Origin: Guyanagaster necrorhizus
Lineage: Eukaryota; Basidiomycota; Agaricomycetes; Agaricales; Physalacriaceae
Reading direction: 5' to 3'
Assembly: GCF_019112545.1 (NCBI RefSeq)
Contig: NW_025064893.1
Coordinates: 285,337-349,336 of the forward strand
Length of the DNA: 64,000 nt
Made by a program: the position numbers and the translations under genes. Shown piece after piece: positions 24,186 through 36,641 of this stretch (the first letter of the stretch is position 1; every line of letters starts with the position of its first letter). The notes beneath the pieces were generated by a model. That model ran no database searches, was not told where the DNA came from, and worked only from the letters and a program-made list of their open reading frames with translations.

Positions 24186-25955
24186 TTAGATGAGAAGAAC
24201 CTTTTGCGTTTGCGATTGCGATCTCAGCGTCTGTGGTTGAACCATGTAGAATGCGTTGCCAAAGAGATGAGCTGTCGGACTTTCAGTCCCCATTTCTCTG
24301 TCTGTTCCGCGTCCTTTTACGATATGCCGGGTGTTTAAGGTACACATAAAAGAAACGGCATATACTGGAATAGAAACCAAGATCAGCGCACAAGAGGCCA
24401 AGCCAAATATAGCTCACATTTGCTCAAAACAAAATAGAAGGCCATAAAAACGAAGTTCGTAGGATACAAGTCATACTGTCCATGTGGTTAGGACGTTTCT
24501 CGCTAGTTCATATTTCCTGTACTCACCAATACTAAGGTCGTAATGCTGATGGTGCTATAAATATGTTTGGACCATATCAACCTCCGTCATACAAGGACAT
24601 TCTCACTCTCACCGACCTCGTCAGAACGCCCGTGTTGATGGCGTAGATGGTGAGTCTGTTGACAACAGAGTCTGAACTGGATCATTGACTCAACATGAGT
24701 GTTCTTTCATCACAGGGTTGGAATGGCTCACTTCTTGTAACCTGTTCTTAGTCTCCGCAAGAACAAGGATAAGGAAAGTGCAATGATTATATCAGTTAAG
24801 GCGCCGGCGCCGAGGGAAAGCGAGGCTAGAGTCTGGAATAACATAATTAGAATCGCTACGGCATTCAGAATTGGCGAGTGCTGACCTTCAAGTTCGATAT
24901 GTACATCAATTTGTTCAGCTGAAAACTTAACAAGAAGATCACATGTCAGTCCAGGGACAATTCTGAGAAAAAGGATAAGATCTTACGCTCGAACAGCATA
25001 TGCTTTTGTAATCAGGTGGGTCAGCTAATCTCTTTCAACGGTTCCGAAATTAGAGGTACCTATGGCGAGCCCTGCTCGGAACTCGGCAGTCAGAGTGGTC
25101 ATGGAGGGAATATTTCTAAAGCGTACCGAGTTGTCCATATGTCAAGAAGAGCTGTTTCAAGAAATGAATGTCAAATGACATGGATATCTCAATCGATCAT
25201 GACTTACAATTAAGCATGTAATGGGAAGATTATGTCCGCTGACTGGGTATCATCAAGGTACATCCCGAAAAGACAGGACTTGAGACTCTTACATCGCCAT
25301 ACACGCATGGCAAAGCATCTGAATACCGAACCAGTTAACAAGCCATGATTGGGAGCACATGTCGCCGTACGTTTTAACAATAGTACCCACTACGACCTAT
25401 TGAAAGACATTAATACTTTGCAAGGCCGATAGCCATTGGCCGGTACGTACACCCAAAACTAACTGAATCTGTCAACAGCCTCTGTGAGTCATCATCACTA
25501 GATGGAGAGAATGACTTACAATGAGCGTCCAAATCACGTCTCCGAACAACAAAACTTGCGGTGACATATAATTTCTTTTGGGCTCTGTCACTCGAGACTC
25601 ATCATGCAAACTTGATGTCACGCACGATATCGTATAATAATACACGCAATGCCCAATAAACGCCTGGTCGACAATTTCTAATGACCTATACCCGAGAAAT
25701 CAGCGGATCGCCGTATCATGGCGAATATCATCCGCATACCAGATAGCCGCCACCTGTCCATGAGCAAAATTAACGGACTGCAGGTTCGAAGGAGAGACGT
25801 GGTCGCACCAGAAGTTTATAAGCGGGTGCATCAAACGGATACCGTCGAAAGTACGAGAAAGCCTGTATACATAGCGCCCCGACTAATGCACAGGAAACGC
25901 CGAACCCAATTAATGCTGCGCCGAGGGTGGAATCGACATGGATGACGCTGGACAT
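24186..25955 (-). CDS. DUF6534-family membrane protein, copy B
   Basis: Start at 25955: MSSVIHVDSTLGAALIGFGV, through PAYKLL. Then a 14-nt exon (25740-25753), then SLEIVDQAFIGHCVYYYTIS, the 18-nt exon IQLVLG, and VVVGTIVKTYGDM. Later segments are LSLGAGALTDIIIALSLSLF, RTGYKK, SDSVVNRLTIYAINTGVLTR, STISITTLVL and YDLYPTNFVFMAFYFVLSKL. The tail is YAVSFMCTLNTRHIVKGRGTD, ending at 24186. All junctions I checked keep frame, so this copy looks intact. Exon layout matches copy A except that A carries one extra intron after its GTVTW segment. The two are adjacent, in the same orientation, and clearly arose by tandem duplication. Confidence 0.78.
25740..25753 (-). other. 14-nt microexon in DUF6534 copy B
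   Basis: GTGGCGGCTATCTG on the coding strand, between a GACAG acceptor and a GTATGC donor. It encodes V-A-A-I-W at the same place and phase as the copy A microexon. Confidence 0.65.
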
Positions 25956-27070
25956 GCTGAGATGGGGGGAAGGAAGGAACTGTATCGGAAGGAGAGATGG
26001 GAACGCTGGCGACCACCCACGGGTTGCAGGGAATCAGCGCGCTTATGGAAGTTACTATATAATCTTTTCCAAGTTCCGTGATGTCAAGGTTCGGCACCAG
26101 TGTACTAAATTCATTTCATACTACCGAATTCGAGAATCTTGCAATGACATCCTCGATGGTAATTAATCCGCGTAGCACAATCTTTTCGGGACGTCGGTCA
26201 TTAAGCAACGAGGACTGAAGCGCTAGGGTCCCGAGTCTTGAATATACATGAGCCAATCGTCGCCGCAGTCTACCACCTGGGAACACCCATGCGTCAAACG
26301 GATCGGACTGGCAATAACCAAAGCATCACCCACAAGAAGTTCTTGGTGTGATGCGAGATGATGCGTGGACCGGAGACAAGAAAACGCCTCTGGGCTCGTG
26401 AGATCTCAACGCACACCACACCAATGAAAAGCAGGGAAGCTGACAACAAAAATGAATAGAAGCGAGGGATTATTGAGGAAATGTCACGGATTCTCCTCCT
26501 TCTGACCCGGAATAACTGACTTCTGAAAGTCGAAAACATATCCGGTAGGCCTGGACGGTCGATACAATCTTAAGTTAGGAAAATGCAGGACCGCGTGGCG
26601 CGCATCACCGCACAAGATCCGCTTACGGGAAGTATGCCCTAGTGCGACAAGTTCAGGAAACAGTGAAATACATATCTGGGCGTTACAATTTGAGGTTACT
26701 ATTGGGGTCGGTCGTCGTGCATTCACAACTTGAGCGCAAATTTTCCAACTGAGGTTCTGACACCCGAATTACCCATGGGGATCAGAAGATGACTAGAGCA
26801 ACTCACCAGAGATCTACGTGATTTAGCCGTAATGTGATGATGAGACACCCACTCTGACCCCGCACTTTGAAGAGCGCTGGAAGAAGAAAAACAACAACAG
26901 AATCTTGACGCCACCAAGTCCAATGATCTCAGCGCGGAAATCTTAAGCCGGGACGCACACGGAACCAATAATAAGACTACATTCACTACCAGTGTAGAGT
27001 ATCTATTATAGCGTCGTTAATTCAGAGGAGAAGGAACAAGATAGAGGAAACAACACACATAATGAATGCC
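25956..27070. other. Intergenic, unresolved
   Basis: About 1.1 kb between DUF6534 copy B and the Nop12 gene. Minus-strand open frames at 26294-26539 (with a hydrophobic stretch) and 26484-26726 could be exon remnants, but I cannot join them or assign a family. Confidence 0.4.
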
Positions 27071-28764
27071 TTATTGCTTTTTCATGTTCTTCTTGGCGAT
27101 ACTCTTATCACTCCTCACTCGCGCTGATTTTGAAGAACTTGTTTTGCGAGATGAACCCGATGATGGCTTCTTTCGTGATCTTTCACGTTCTTTCCCGTGC
27201 ATCTTTACTCCCTCCTTACCCAAAGACAGCCTCGCTTTCTTCTTCGCCAAGCGTCGTGCCACGCGGTCGGCATCCGTGGACTTGACATGTTTGCGGGCCT
27301 CTTTGGTGAGATGAGCGAGCCTATCGCCTAGCGAAGGGTCACCGGCGGGTATTGACGGCTGGACTGAGGTCTTGGTCCCCGTGGACACCGAACTAGTGGT
27401 TTGGCGCTTTCCTGGAAGCGTCTTGCAGCGTTGCACACGCAGTGTGCGTTTGGCGAATTTGAGCTTTGCTTCTTCCAAGGCTAGAACCTCATCGACGCAT
27501 TGCCGGTCCTGGAGAGTCCGTGAGTTATCTGCATAGATGAATGACATAAAAGAAATACTCACAGCAAATTGGACGTATGCAAATCCTTTCCCAAGCTGAG
27601 TTTCCTTGTCTCGAACGATTCGAACCCTGGTCACCCACGTCGACGTCTTCTTCGCATCTCCATCCTGTTCGTCATTACCAGCGGGCAGTCCACGCTCTCC
27701 CGTAACAAGCGTTTCAAAAAACACCCTAAGATCGTCCTCTTTGCTCCCAAAATCCAAATTGCCGACGAAAATTGAGGACTTGGGATCACCGTCAAACGGA
27801 TCACCATGACTGTGCGTGTCCATTCTACCAACGAGGTCCACGCGGAGAACACGATCCATGAAGGTCGAGCCATTACAGAGGTCCGCTGCTAAGCGTGCCG
27901 CTTCGTATGGGTCTAGCGTAGAGGGCAAAGGAGGCAGATTGGACGGTCTGTTTTCGGACGGAACGGGGTGCGCAAAAACGATGTAAGCGTTGGTGAGGTC
28001 GGCGGAGGAGTGGAAATCGTGGTTGATGAAAGCAATGCGTTTCTTTTGGCTCGGTGTAAGGAATTTCTTCTCGTCATTTTTAGTGGAGTCCTCTTCGTTG
28101 TCTCTCCATGACGAAGCACGATTCTTGTCGTGCTCTCTACCTTGCTTTGTCTTCCCTGGTACCTTCACTTTCTTCTCAGAGGTGTCGTCCTCAGGAAGTT
28201 TGGACGTAGGTGTCTGAAAAGCTACAGAACGAAAACGAGTTGATTCAATTTTTGCGTTGGAAATGAGACCAATAATATGTCGATGTAGCTGTTTAAGTGC
28301 AGACTGCGTGAAACAAATAAGAACAGTCGGCACCGAGAAGGCGTATAACGCACCTTTTTTTGAGCAACTTCGATAGATAGATTCCCGACGAAGATCGTTC
28401 GTAAATCCCGCTGCATCTGAGTCTCGTCCGAAGGCACGAACTTGCGCTTCTGACTGGAATGACCAGCAGAAGGACCACTCTGAGCTACCGATTCGTGAAC
28501 AAGTTTCGAGGGATCTTCATCTGACTCGGATTCGCCGTCCTTCTCAATCTGGGCCTCTTTCAACTTCGCGTATGCATCCTCCAGCTCGCCATCGTTCTCA
28601 CCGTCGGTGTCGATTTTGGTCGTATGCTTCAGAGTCTTTTGTTTTTTTATTGGCTTCGACGTCTTGCCTTGCTTTACGGATTCGGAAGAAGTAGCCTTGA
28701 ATCGTTTAGTAGAAATGGCGGATTCTTGTTCGTTTTTACGTCTCTTCGAGGTCACTTCCGTCAC
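27071..28764 (-). CDS. nop12: Nucleolar RRM protein, Nop12/RBM34-like
   Basis: Three exons (28354-28764, 27563-28303, 27071-27508) with 50- and 54-nt introns, all in phase; 529 residues. The N-terminus is Lys/Glu-rich. A first RRM begins TIFVGNLSIEVAQKK and is split by intron 1. The second RRM has RNP2 IFVGNLDFG and RNP1 GKGFAYVQF. The C-terminus is strongly basic (RRLAKKKARLSLGKEG, ending KNMKKQ), as expected for nucleolar targeting. Yeast Nop12 acts in large-subunit (5.8S/25S) pre-rRNA processing; the same role is inferred here from domain order and the basic tail. The second intron is a multiple of three and open in frame, so retention would not stop translation. Confidence 0.88.
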
Positions 28765-29030
28765 ATTACTTTTCGATGGCCCAGATATAAGTGAGGGTTT
28801 CGTAGCCTGCTATTGTGTAAAGATAGAGGTCGTCATTACAATAGAGCACCTACATTGGATTGGAATAGGGAATCTAGTTCTCTATCAATTGACTTGCTGG
28901 AAGAGGGGAGAAGTAAAGAACCCAAGGTCATGGTGAAAACTCGAGGAGCACGACTGTGATCGCAACCCGATTTTGGAAGAGGTCTTCTTCGGCGTGACCT
29001 GATAAATATGTTTTAAACCCACAATAATTG

Positions 29031-29111
29031 GGGCGTTTGGCGCAGTGGTAGCGCGTATGCTTTGCAATGTGTAGCTGCATAAGGTCCAGGGTTCAAAACC
29101 CTGAACGTCCA
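29031..29111 (+). tRNA. tRNA-Ala(UGC) with a 9-nt intron
   Basis: Folds as a complete cloverleaf: acceptor stem GGGCGTT/AACGTCC, D-arm GCGC...GCGC, anticodon stem TATGC/GCATA, T-arm CAGGG-TTCAAAA-CCCTG, discriminator A. The 16-nt anticodon loop implies a 9-nt intron after position 37 and anticodon TGC. The third acceptor pair is G-U, the universal alanine identity element G3:U70. Confidence 0.95.
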
Positions 29112-29113
29112 TA

Positions 29114-29117
29114 GTTT
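29114..29117 (+). terminator. Pol III terminator of tRNA-Ala
   Basis: A T4 run two bases after the tRNA discriminator base. Confidence 0.75.
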
Positions 29118-31266
29118 TCCAATCACGTGTTTTGTTATTTATTATTAAGACTTTCAAGGGTTTCGAATTTTTCGATAGCGCGAAGCCTCTTGAGGGCCGC
29201 GGTTTTTGTCACGTGCATTATTACATGACTGACGCTCTGTAATCATAGATTTTTTTCCACAATCTGTCTCCGTGTTTTGACACAAGTATTGCGGATGGAA
29301 TTTTGAGAGAACAAATATTGCCTCCGAGAGCTTCCACGAGATACGAACAGTATGATATCATGTCATTCTCCTGGTGGACCTTTCGTACCTGCCTATGCAC
29401 ATTAAATCCCACTTATCCCAACTGTCCAAAGATGCACCCAAAGGTGGAATAAGCTCAATATAAAGCCGCATGCACAGCATTTTACCCTAATCAAGGTGAA
29501 GGGATAAATTGACTGCTTGCCATCAGGGACTCGGAGAAATCTACAACTGTCGAAACACCTTCTGCGCACTTTTAATATTAGACTCCATAGGATCCAACAA
29601 AAGGAATACTGCATCCTATGCATGGCGGTGGCTGATCTCGCTACAGCTGGTCTATCGGATGTTTTGTCATCTGTTCATCGCAGAACGCCATTAGATCATC
29701 TGGTGTCTCCCTTTCTGAGTCTACAAAAGAAATATATATATATAGGTGGATGGTTCCTGTCGGGGAACAAATATGTAAGAGCAAAGGTTCACAATATCAT
29801 GCATGGTCAATTACCTAGCATGCAGAAATAGGTGTCGGATACGAAACAGGCTCAGACGTATCGCGTCCTCGTACTTTCTTGCTTGACGCAGTCACTCTGC
29901 AATAGTGGATAAGCTTTCTTGATCCTTGTATATGACTGACTCCTCAGAGACTCTACCGTTTCCCCATTTCAAGATGCCATCCCTTGATCGTTGCTAAATG
30001 TCTCGGTAATACGTTTTAGCCATCGTTCCCTTGGTTCCCATTCAACACGATCTCCAATGACATTAGCAACCCGAGACATTCGCAATGATAGATGTACGAT
30101 TCACAAAGTCCCTTGTTTAATCTTTACCCGGGACGAGGCTTCTGCTACTGTTTCCTTGCTCTTTTCCTTACTTTGAACTTGTCCATGCATTTAGAGTCGA
30201 AGAACCGAATAAAAATTCCGCACTTTAGAGCCTGGATCCGACGTACACGGTGAAGTCGAGGAACAAACAATTCGAATGCCTCGCAGTATGACCGAAGCCT
30301 TGGCTCTTTATGGTGTTCTAAATGACCTCTGGAATAAGGCCTTAAGGTCTCCAAAGGCAGAATGGTGTAGCTGGTGTAGCATGGCGTGGTGATTAAGCTC
30401 TCCCAAGAAGGATAGTTTAGACCTAGGGCTTGAGCATATCGGAAAGGGTACCCTGAACATTTGAACACCGGCCGGGAAAGGAGTCGGCGACGAAAATGTC
30501 TTCTCCTAAAGTGGTAGTGTAATCATCACGTGCTTGTTGTGGTTCTCGTCGTCGTCCCAAAATGTCCGAACATCTTCTTCCCTCCTCACTGCCCCGCCGT
30601 GAAGCAACGCTAATGTTATCGAGCAGATTGAAGTCCAATGCCGTTGGAGAATCAAAGCTGTAAATTTCCTGTGTTTCATACACAGCCTTGGATCTAACAT
30701 TTGTTGCTTCCAGTTCGACACAGCGGCAGTTGATATCTGAGAGCGATGAGGTCGAGTCAGCTGCAACGCCATGCTATGCCACGCAAGATCGTAATGATGC
30801 GAATCCACCAGAGATACTCTCTCCTGTGTGCTTAATGCCGAGCCTTTCTCTATTATCCTCCGCGTCTGACGGTAATTATATGAACATTCGAATATTCGTA
30901 CTCGTTTGATCTCATTCGGAACGATCGCCGCGCATAGTTGGTTTAACCGCCTTGATATTTTTATCGGACGGAGCCAGACCTGATACCCCTTACTTGCGTA
31001 TATCCTAGCTCTAGAGTATCCGGTATGGCGTTTTTCATTTGAATCATTGAACTGCTTAGCCTTCCCTAGATCGATCAACGCTGTGAACGAAGGTCCTTAT
31101 TTCCGGTTAATCTAAGATATGAAGTTCCTTACTTATAGCGGGGACGGATCAATGATCTGTAATTGCCGCGCGTTTTACACTGGAATGAGAAACCGGTCCC
31201 GTGGAGCTGCTAAGTATATAAATACGACGAGCTCAACGAATATACCCTCAACTCAGTAGCCCACCC
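29118..31266. other. Intergenic, one possible minus-strand exon
   Basis: About 2.1 kb. A minus-strand frame running from about 30770 to 30423 has protein-like composition (VYETQEIYSFDSPTALDFNL, acidic, Ser/Arg-rich). An overlapping frame, 30506-31078, is open for 190 codons. Only one at most can be real, and neither matches a known family. A short (TA)n run lies at 29731-29744. Confidence 0.35.
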
Positions 31267-33796
31267 ATGCTCCCCCTTTTATTTTCCGTGATAGCTGCCG
31301 GCCATGTAATGGTAACGGCAACACTTCCTCAGGAACCCTGGTCGATTGGCGGTGACATCCCATGGAGCTCCTTGAACGCGTCCGTCGGCGGTCGCCTCAT
31401 TTCGGGCGCGCCTCTTGCCCAACCTTGCGTTGAAGACGCTACATCGGCGCTGTGTTCAGAGATACAACATGGATATCTGGATGAAGGTACGCGTCGATAT
31501 TCGCTACAAGTTGTTTATCCTCTCATATGATGGTCGTTATCTTAGTGTTTCGCTCAAACCGACCGGGCGCTTTCATCAACGCCCAGTGGGAGAGTTGTCA
31601 GGCCACTGGCGAACAGTGCCTCCTCGACTATACGAATACGACTAGCACCAGGCCTATAGGGGCGCCGAATAAATGTCAAATGGGCAGTGTGTCAAATTAT
31701 TATGTGAGGTGCCAATGACTTTGATGAACGGCTTGTTCCTGAATTGTAGCGGCCCTAGCTTGATGTGCATTCCGCGAGGGACATCTCAGTTGCTTTTGAA
31801 TTCTCGAAAACCCACAAAATTCCACTTGTAGTAAAGAATACTGGAGTGAGATCATCTGATCGTTGCATCCAACCGATGACTCATGATGGTTTAGCACGAT
31901 TACAAGGGACGGAGTAGCGCGCCCAATACTCTCGGAATCTGGGTACGTCTTTATGCCGAATCTATTGTACTGAGGTTTATTCAATAAAATTTCCAGACAC
32001 ATAATCTCAAGCATGTACGTGATACGCGCTGAAGGCCGAGCAGCCATTGAACGTTCATCTAGATATCGTATAATCATCAGTTCGTTCCTGAAGGCTGTAA
32101 GCATCCAGAGTCAGCACGTCCAGCAGTGACACTCGGGGTTAGTTTTGTTTGCATCACCATCTCAACTATAACTGATCGATATAATAGGCTGGTGTGCAAT
32201 GGTACGAGGCCTATGCCTTCGCGGAAACTAATAATATCACCATCGTAGGAGGTAGGTCTAGATCGTCTCGGAGTCACCGCAATTCCTGAATGTCCGTAGG
32301 TACAGATAGATCTGTGGGGGCGTCCGGTGGTTGGCTGATGGTTCGAGCCTATTATTCTTGCTCAGTATCCATCGGAGTTTCACAGCTTTTCAGGGCGGCG
32401 GTCACAGCATGCTTTCAAATACGATGGGACTAGGCGTCGATCGCGTGGTAAGCTTCATCCCTCTATCGGGATTCTCTATCCCTGATTTGTCATCCTTCGC
32501 CTCCGTAGCTTCAGTTCAAGGTCGTCACCCCGGATGGACGATACAGAATTGCCAACGCGTGTCAAAACCAGGACCTTTTCTACGCGCTCCGAGGAGGTGA
32601 GCATTCGCGGCTTTCGCTCTTCCGTTGATCGTAAACTCCCACCTCCGGCGACAGGTGGCGGCGGGACTTTTGGTGTGGTACTCGAAAGCACGGTGTTGGC
32701 GTCGCCGCCGGTGAAACTAGAGACGATCATCGTAACGTTCGACCCGGCCGCTAATTCCAGTCTCACCGGAGAACTATGGACCATCATGGCCGAGAATTCA
32801 GTGCGTTGGGCAGAGGAAGGCTGGGGTGGTATCTCGAACAAGGGAGTTGCCATTTACATCAACCCGCGCCTCGACGCCCAAGCAGCTGCTCAGTCCATGG
32901 CTCCGCTGATCAAATTTGGTCAGCGACTAGTCGCTCAAAAAGTTCCCGGTGCGAAGACGCTGGTGACGACCTTCCCAACTTGGTCGTCGTTCTTTACCAC
33001 GTTTTCTAGCCAATATGTGGCGGTACGATTAGTCTTCGTTATTTCGATATTCGGTTTCTTAATCTTTTGACTTTCTCTAGCGCGTCGGAATACCACTAGC
33101 GCTGACTTCCCGGCTAATAAATAAATCCAACTTCGAGACGCCGTCGAGCCAGAAAGAGCTGGTGTCGGCGCTTACGGCTGCAAACGATGCTACAGGCTCG
33201 GTGATAATACTTATTTCGGCGCCTTCGTCTCATCCCGGCGATGGCCACACCAGCGTAACCGAAGCATGGAGAGATAGTTTGTTCCACGTTACGCTGGTTT
33301 CAACGTGGAATTGGGATACCTCTATGGAAGCAAAGAAAGGTCATTATTCACTGGCCAGCAACGCGATTGACCATCTGCGAAAAATCACTCCTGACGCAGC
33401 ATATGTGGTACATTTGTATATTATTAGGCATTCGTACACTGAGGCTAACATGTGAGACTTTCAGAACGAAGCTGACGTATATGAACCAAATCATGAAGGT
33501 TAGTTTTCCTCCGGCTAGCATTCATGCGAAAGACCAACAACCTTCGTTGTAATTCAGTTGCTTTTTGGGGGACCAACTATGACAGACTGTTGTCTATAAA
33601 GCACAAGTAGTACGTCCCGTCTATCGTTTCTCGATGTCTGCCTCTTATAACGTGTGTTTTAGTGACCCAGATAGACTGCTGGAGTGCTGGCAATGTGGTA
33701 AGTCCCCCCTCTTCTGGTGGCTTTCATATCATTTATTCTCTTCCGTGACCAGTGGGTTGGACACCATCATCTCCTATGTACAAATGCTACTTGTAG
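31267..33796 (+). CDS. FAD-linked oxidoreductase, berberine-bridge-enzyme type, secreted
   Basis: About 16 exons, starting with 31267-31486, 31546-31703 and 31759-31845 and ending at a TAG at 33794-33796; roughly 570 residues. A signal peptide (MLPLLFSVIAAGHVMVTA) is followed by the FAD-binding half: PGAFINAQWESC, VVKNTG|HDYKGRSSAP (His of the covalent 8-alpha linkage), AGVQWYEAYAF, GGTDRSVGASGGW|GGGHS and GLGVDRVLQFKVVTPDG. The substrate half ends in the BBE motif WGTNYDRLL...DPDRLLECWQC. The site that bears the second, cysteinyl, flavin bond in plant BBE reads GGTDRSVG, without Cys, so a single covalent link is expected. It would oxidise a small alcohol, sugar or alkaloid; the substrate is unknown. 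One exon is only 18 nt (THNLKH). Confidence 0.85.
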
Positions 33797-33910
33797 CTGT
33801 CGTTCTTGTCGACGAGGCTTTAATCGGTTTATTCATAAGTTACTATATATAAGGCACATTTTGTATCGACTATACTAGACAAACTATTATTTCTGGATTA
33901 TTACTCACAG

Positions 33911-34043
33911 ATTCGCCTCGGTGTTGGCGGTGGTCATGGTTTATCTATCCATCGTCTGTGGCTACACGATCACAAAGCGCAGCGATGCCGAGGAAAAAAA
34001 TCCACAGGACGTCGTCCGGATCATTGGCCTCTTGCCGAGGTGA
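33911..34043 (+). other. Possible orphan exon encoding a membrane helix
   Basis: After an AG acceptor at 33909-33910 the frame reads SVLAVVMVYLSIVCGYTITK, then an acidic linker ending IIGLLPR and a TGA. It has the look of a C-terminal membrane exon, but no upstream exons could be connected. The BBE gene stops at 33796. Confidence 0.25.
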
Positions 34044-34499
34044 CATGAGTCTTGGTACCTCAATACTTGTCAAAGTAAGGTTTCGACTTCAAGTTGCCAA
34101 AGTACGGCGCTATTAGCCCACCATGTCGCGCTCTTGGTATCGGTCACCCATACGACTGCGCTTACGTTGAATCAATAAATTTGAGCCGATTCTGGAGAAC
34201 AATGCAATCAAGCTGTATTTATTACAAACGAGATGGGTATTCGATCGGTATAGAAAGTGTGCGACTGCAGCACCCTCTCGCGAAGATAACCGCGGCGAGT
34301 TCTGTGTTGTACACCGTTGTCCCGACCGTTATCCCCGGCTTCCTGCACAGCCGGTTCCTGATGATCGTCCCTCGTGGCAGGTTGCCAACGTCCGAATAGT
34401 CGTTGAATACAGACTTTTCTTTCTTTTCTTTTTATCTCTACTGGGTCAGAGACCCTTTCCTTCTTTGTTTGCCGTCCAGCCAGCGCAGGCGCTCTTTTC

Positions 34500-36641
34500 A
34501 TGCATTCTCTCCTTTTGTTCTGGCTTTCGATTACCGCCACGTCATTTGCTGTGACAATACCCGCGGAATACCTACCTTGCTTGGCGACAAAACGTCCTGG
34601 CGGGTTCGAACTGCCAATTTTAAGAAATAGCAAGCGAAAAAACACGCTTGGCGAACGGGGTGATGTTAGTGGGTCTGTTGGGCTGGGTGATAATTCCGAT
34701 CTGTGAGTGATCGTTTGTTTGTCTACAGTGCTAAGCAACAAACCTGCTTGCGCCAGCTTATACACCGTTCCTATCGAGCTTGGAGATGATGTTACCGCTG
34801 TGAACCTTGGTGGGCGCGCTTCAACTATCCCCCACTGCGCGTCGTCGATCGTAGAAGCTCATTCATTGCCAATTTGTTCTAGACACAGGATCCAGTGATC
34901 TGTGGGTAATCACCGACGCATGTAGCAGTGGAACGTGTTCATCGGCGACCACAACGCGATACAATTCTTCAACGTTAAACTTGACTGGCGTCGAGGTCAC
35001 CATGAATTATGGCGACTCTACCACCGGAACATCAGCCTCTGGACCTATAGCTTTTGAAACGATCGCAATTGCTGGTATCTCCATGACTGGACAAACATTT
35101 GTCGCTGTCAATGCTACTACGAATCCCACCGTCAAATATAACGCAGCTGGCATCTTCGGTTTGGGCTTTCCTAGTGGAAGCAAGGTTCAAGAAGCCGTCG
35201 TGGAAGATAAATTCGGGGACATTTCCGACACGGACAATTTTGTCCTGGCGACTCCTGATGATGGACCGTTACTATCTCGAGTTGCTATGACAACTTCTCT
35301 GCAAGCGCCTATGTTTACTATTTCTCTTCAGCGAGATACTATTGACATTGGTGGTGGGAATGGCACGCTTACTATTGGCAAGCTGCCCGATGGCGTTGAC
35401 AACTCGTCATTGACTTGGGTACCTGTTAGACTATACTCTTCTAGTGAAGGAGGACTTACACCGCCTTCGTTTGCTCCAAATGAAGTAGGTCTATCCCTTG
35501 TTAGGCTTCATCTGACTGATCTGGTCATTTTCAGGTGTATCCTTTGTAAGTTCAAATGCTAGGCTTACCAACTGAAGCTCACCTTCCTCCAGCCGCTGGG
35601 AAGTAGACTTGGATGGTGTCTATCTAGATGGTCAAAAGATTGCCGACTCCACCGAAGCGGCTACCGATGGTGTCAACGATACTCGTATATCTGCCTTGAT
35701 CGATACAGTTCGTTACTTTTAATTACTGGCTGCCACATCACCTTTGGGTCCTGACATGACCGTAGGGGAACTCCCTTCTTCGTGGACCCTCGGACGTCGT
35801 CAACAACATTCTTTCAACAGTGTCGTCCTCATACAATGCGTCGGATGCTGACTCTCAAGCAATCTTACCTTGCGCAACGGCCCATACGCTCTCATTTCAG
35901 ATCGGTGGCAAGGTATCTATTTCTCGGGGTTGTGGTAGGGCTGCAGTTTACTCAACACGGAAACAGATGTTCCCCATAGACCCTAGAGACTTCATTGGAG
36001 ATTTGAGCTCTGGTGATGCCACCAACTGCGTCGCGGACAACCTTGTCTCCACGGATCCGCCAAGTCTGGGATCACTTTACCGCTGGAGCTTGGGGGATCC
36101 GTTCTTTAAATCGTATGTATATTGCCCAGACCAGGTGTTTCTTACATAACTAATGCCTCTGGCTCATTAGGAATCTGGTAGCGTTCCACTATGGGAACCT
36201 TACCTATCCTTCGGTTGACCCTCCGCGCGTGGGTTTCCTGTCAACGGTACCCGATAACGCCGATAGCCTGCTGCAACAAGCGGTTCAAGATGCGGAAGCT
36301 AATGGCGGGAACTTCGAATGTGTGCTTCTGTTTACCCCCGAGTCGTCTAAACTTTCCTCATCCTATAGCTAATAGCTACGATGGAATTGGCACCTACCTC
36401 TGAGGCCGCAACTGCGAGCCAAGTGACGGTTAGCCTTGTGGATTTAACAGAATCAGTCACAGAGACTCAGCTTTCGGCGTCAGAGACTGCTTCTGTTGCG
36501 GCGACTACGGCCAACTCTGCGTCGTCGCCGGTTAACAGCACCGATGCTTCTGGTAATCAAGACAATGCTGCGATGACGGTCGGGAAGGCTAGAGAGTGTC
36601 TATTCATATTAACCACAGTCGCTGTTGTCTTGATGTTTTGA
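34500..36641 (+). CDS. Aspartic protease (pepsin family A1), probably GPI-anchored
   Basis: Nine exons: 34500-34702, 34757-34809, 34883-35484, 35535-35545, 35593-35707, 35766-35912, 35967-36112, 36171-36319 and 36376-36641; all phases agree; 563 residues. A signal peptide (MHSLLLFWLSITATSFA) and pro-region precede LYTVPIELG. Both catalytic motifs are complete across introns: NL|DTGSSDLWV (about 34883) and ALIDT|GNSLLRGPS (35707/35766). The flap tyrosine is in VTMNYGDSTTG. A Ser/Thr-rich tail ends with a hydrophobic run (FILTTVAVVLMF), fitting a GPI-anchor signal of the yapsin type. Expected role: extracellular or cell-surface proteolysis. Exon 4 is only 11 nt. Confidence 0.9.

Noticed and set aside
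30506..31078. 190-codon minus-strand frame beginning MIDLGKAKQF
   Set aside because: Overlaps another frame with more protein-like composition (30423-30770); residue mix is erratic and no family fits.
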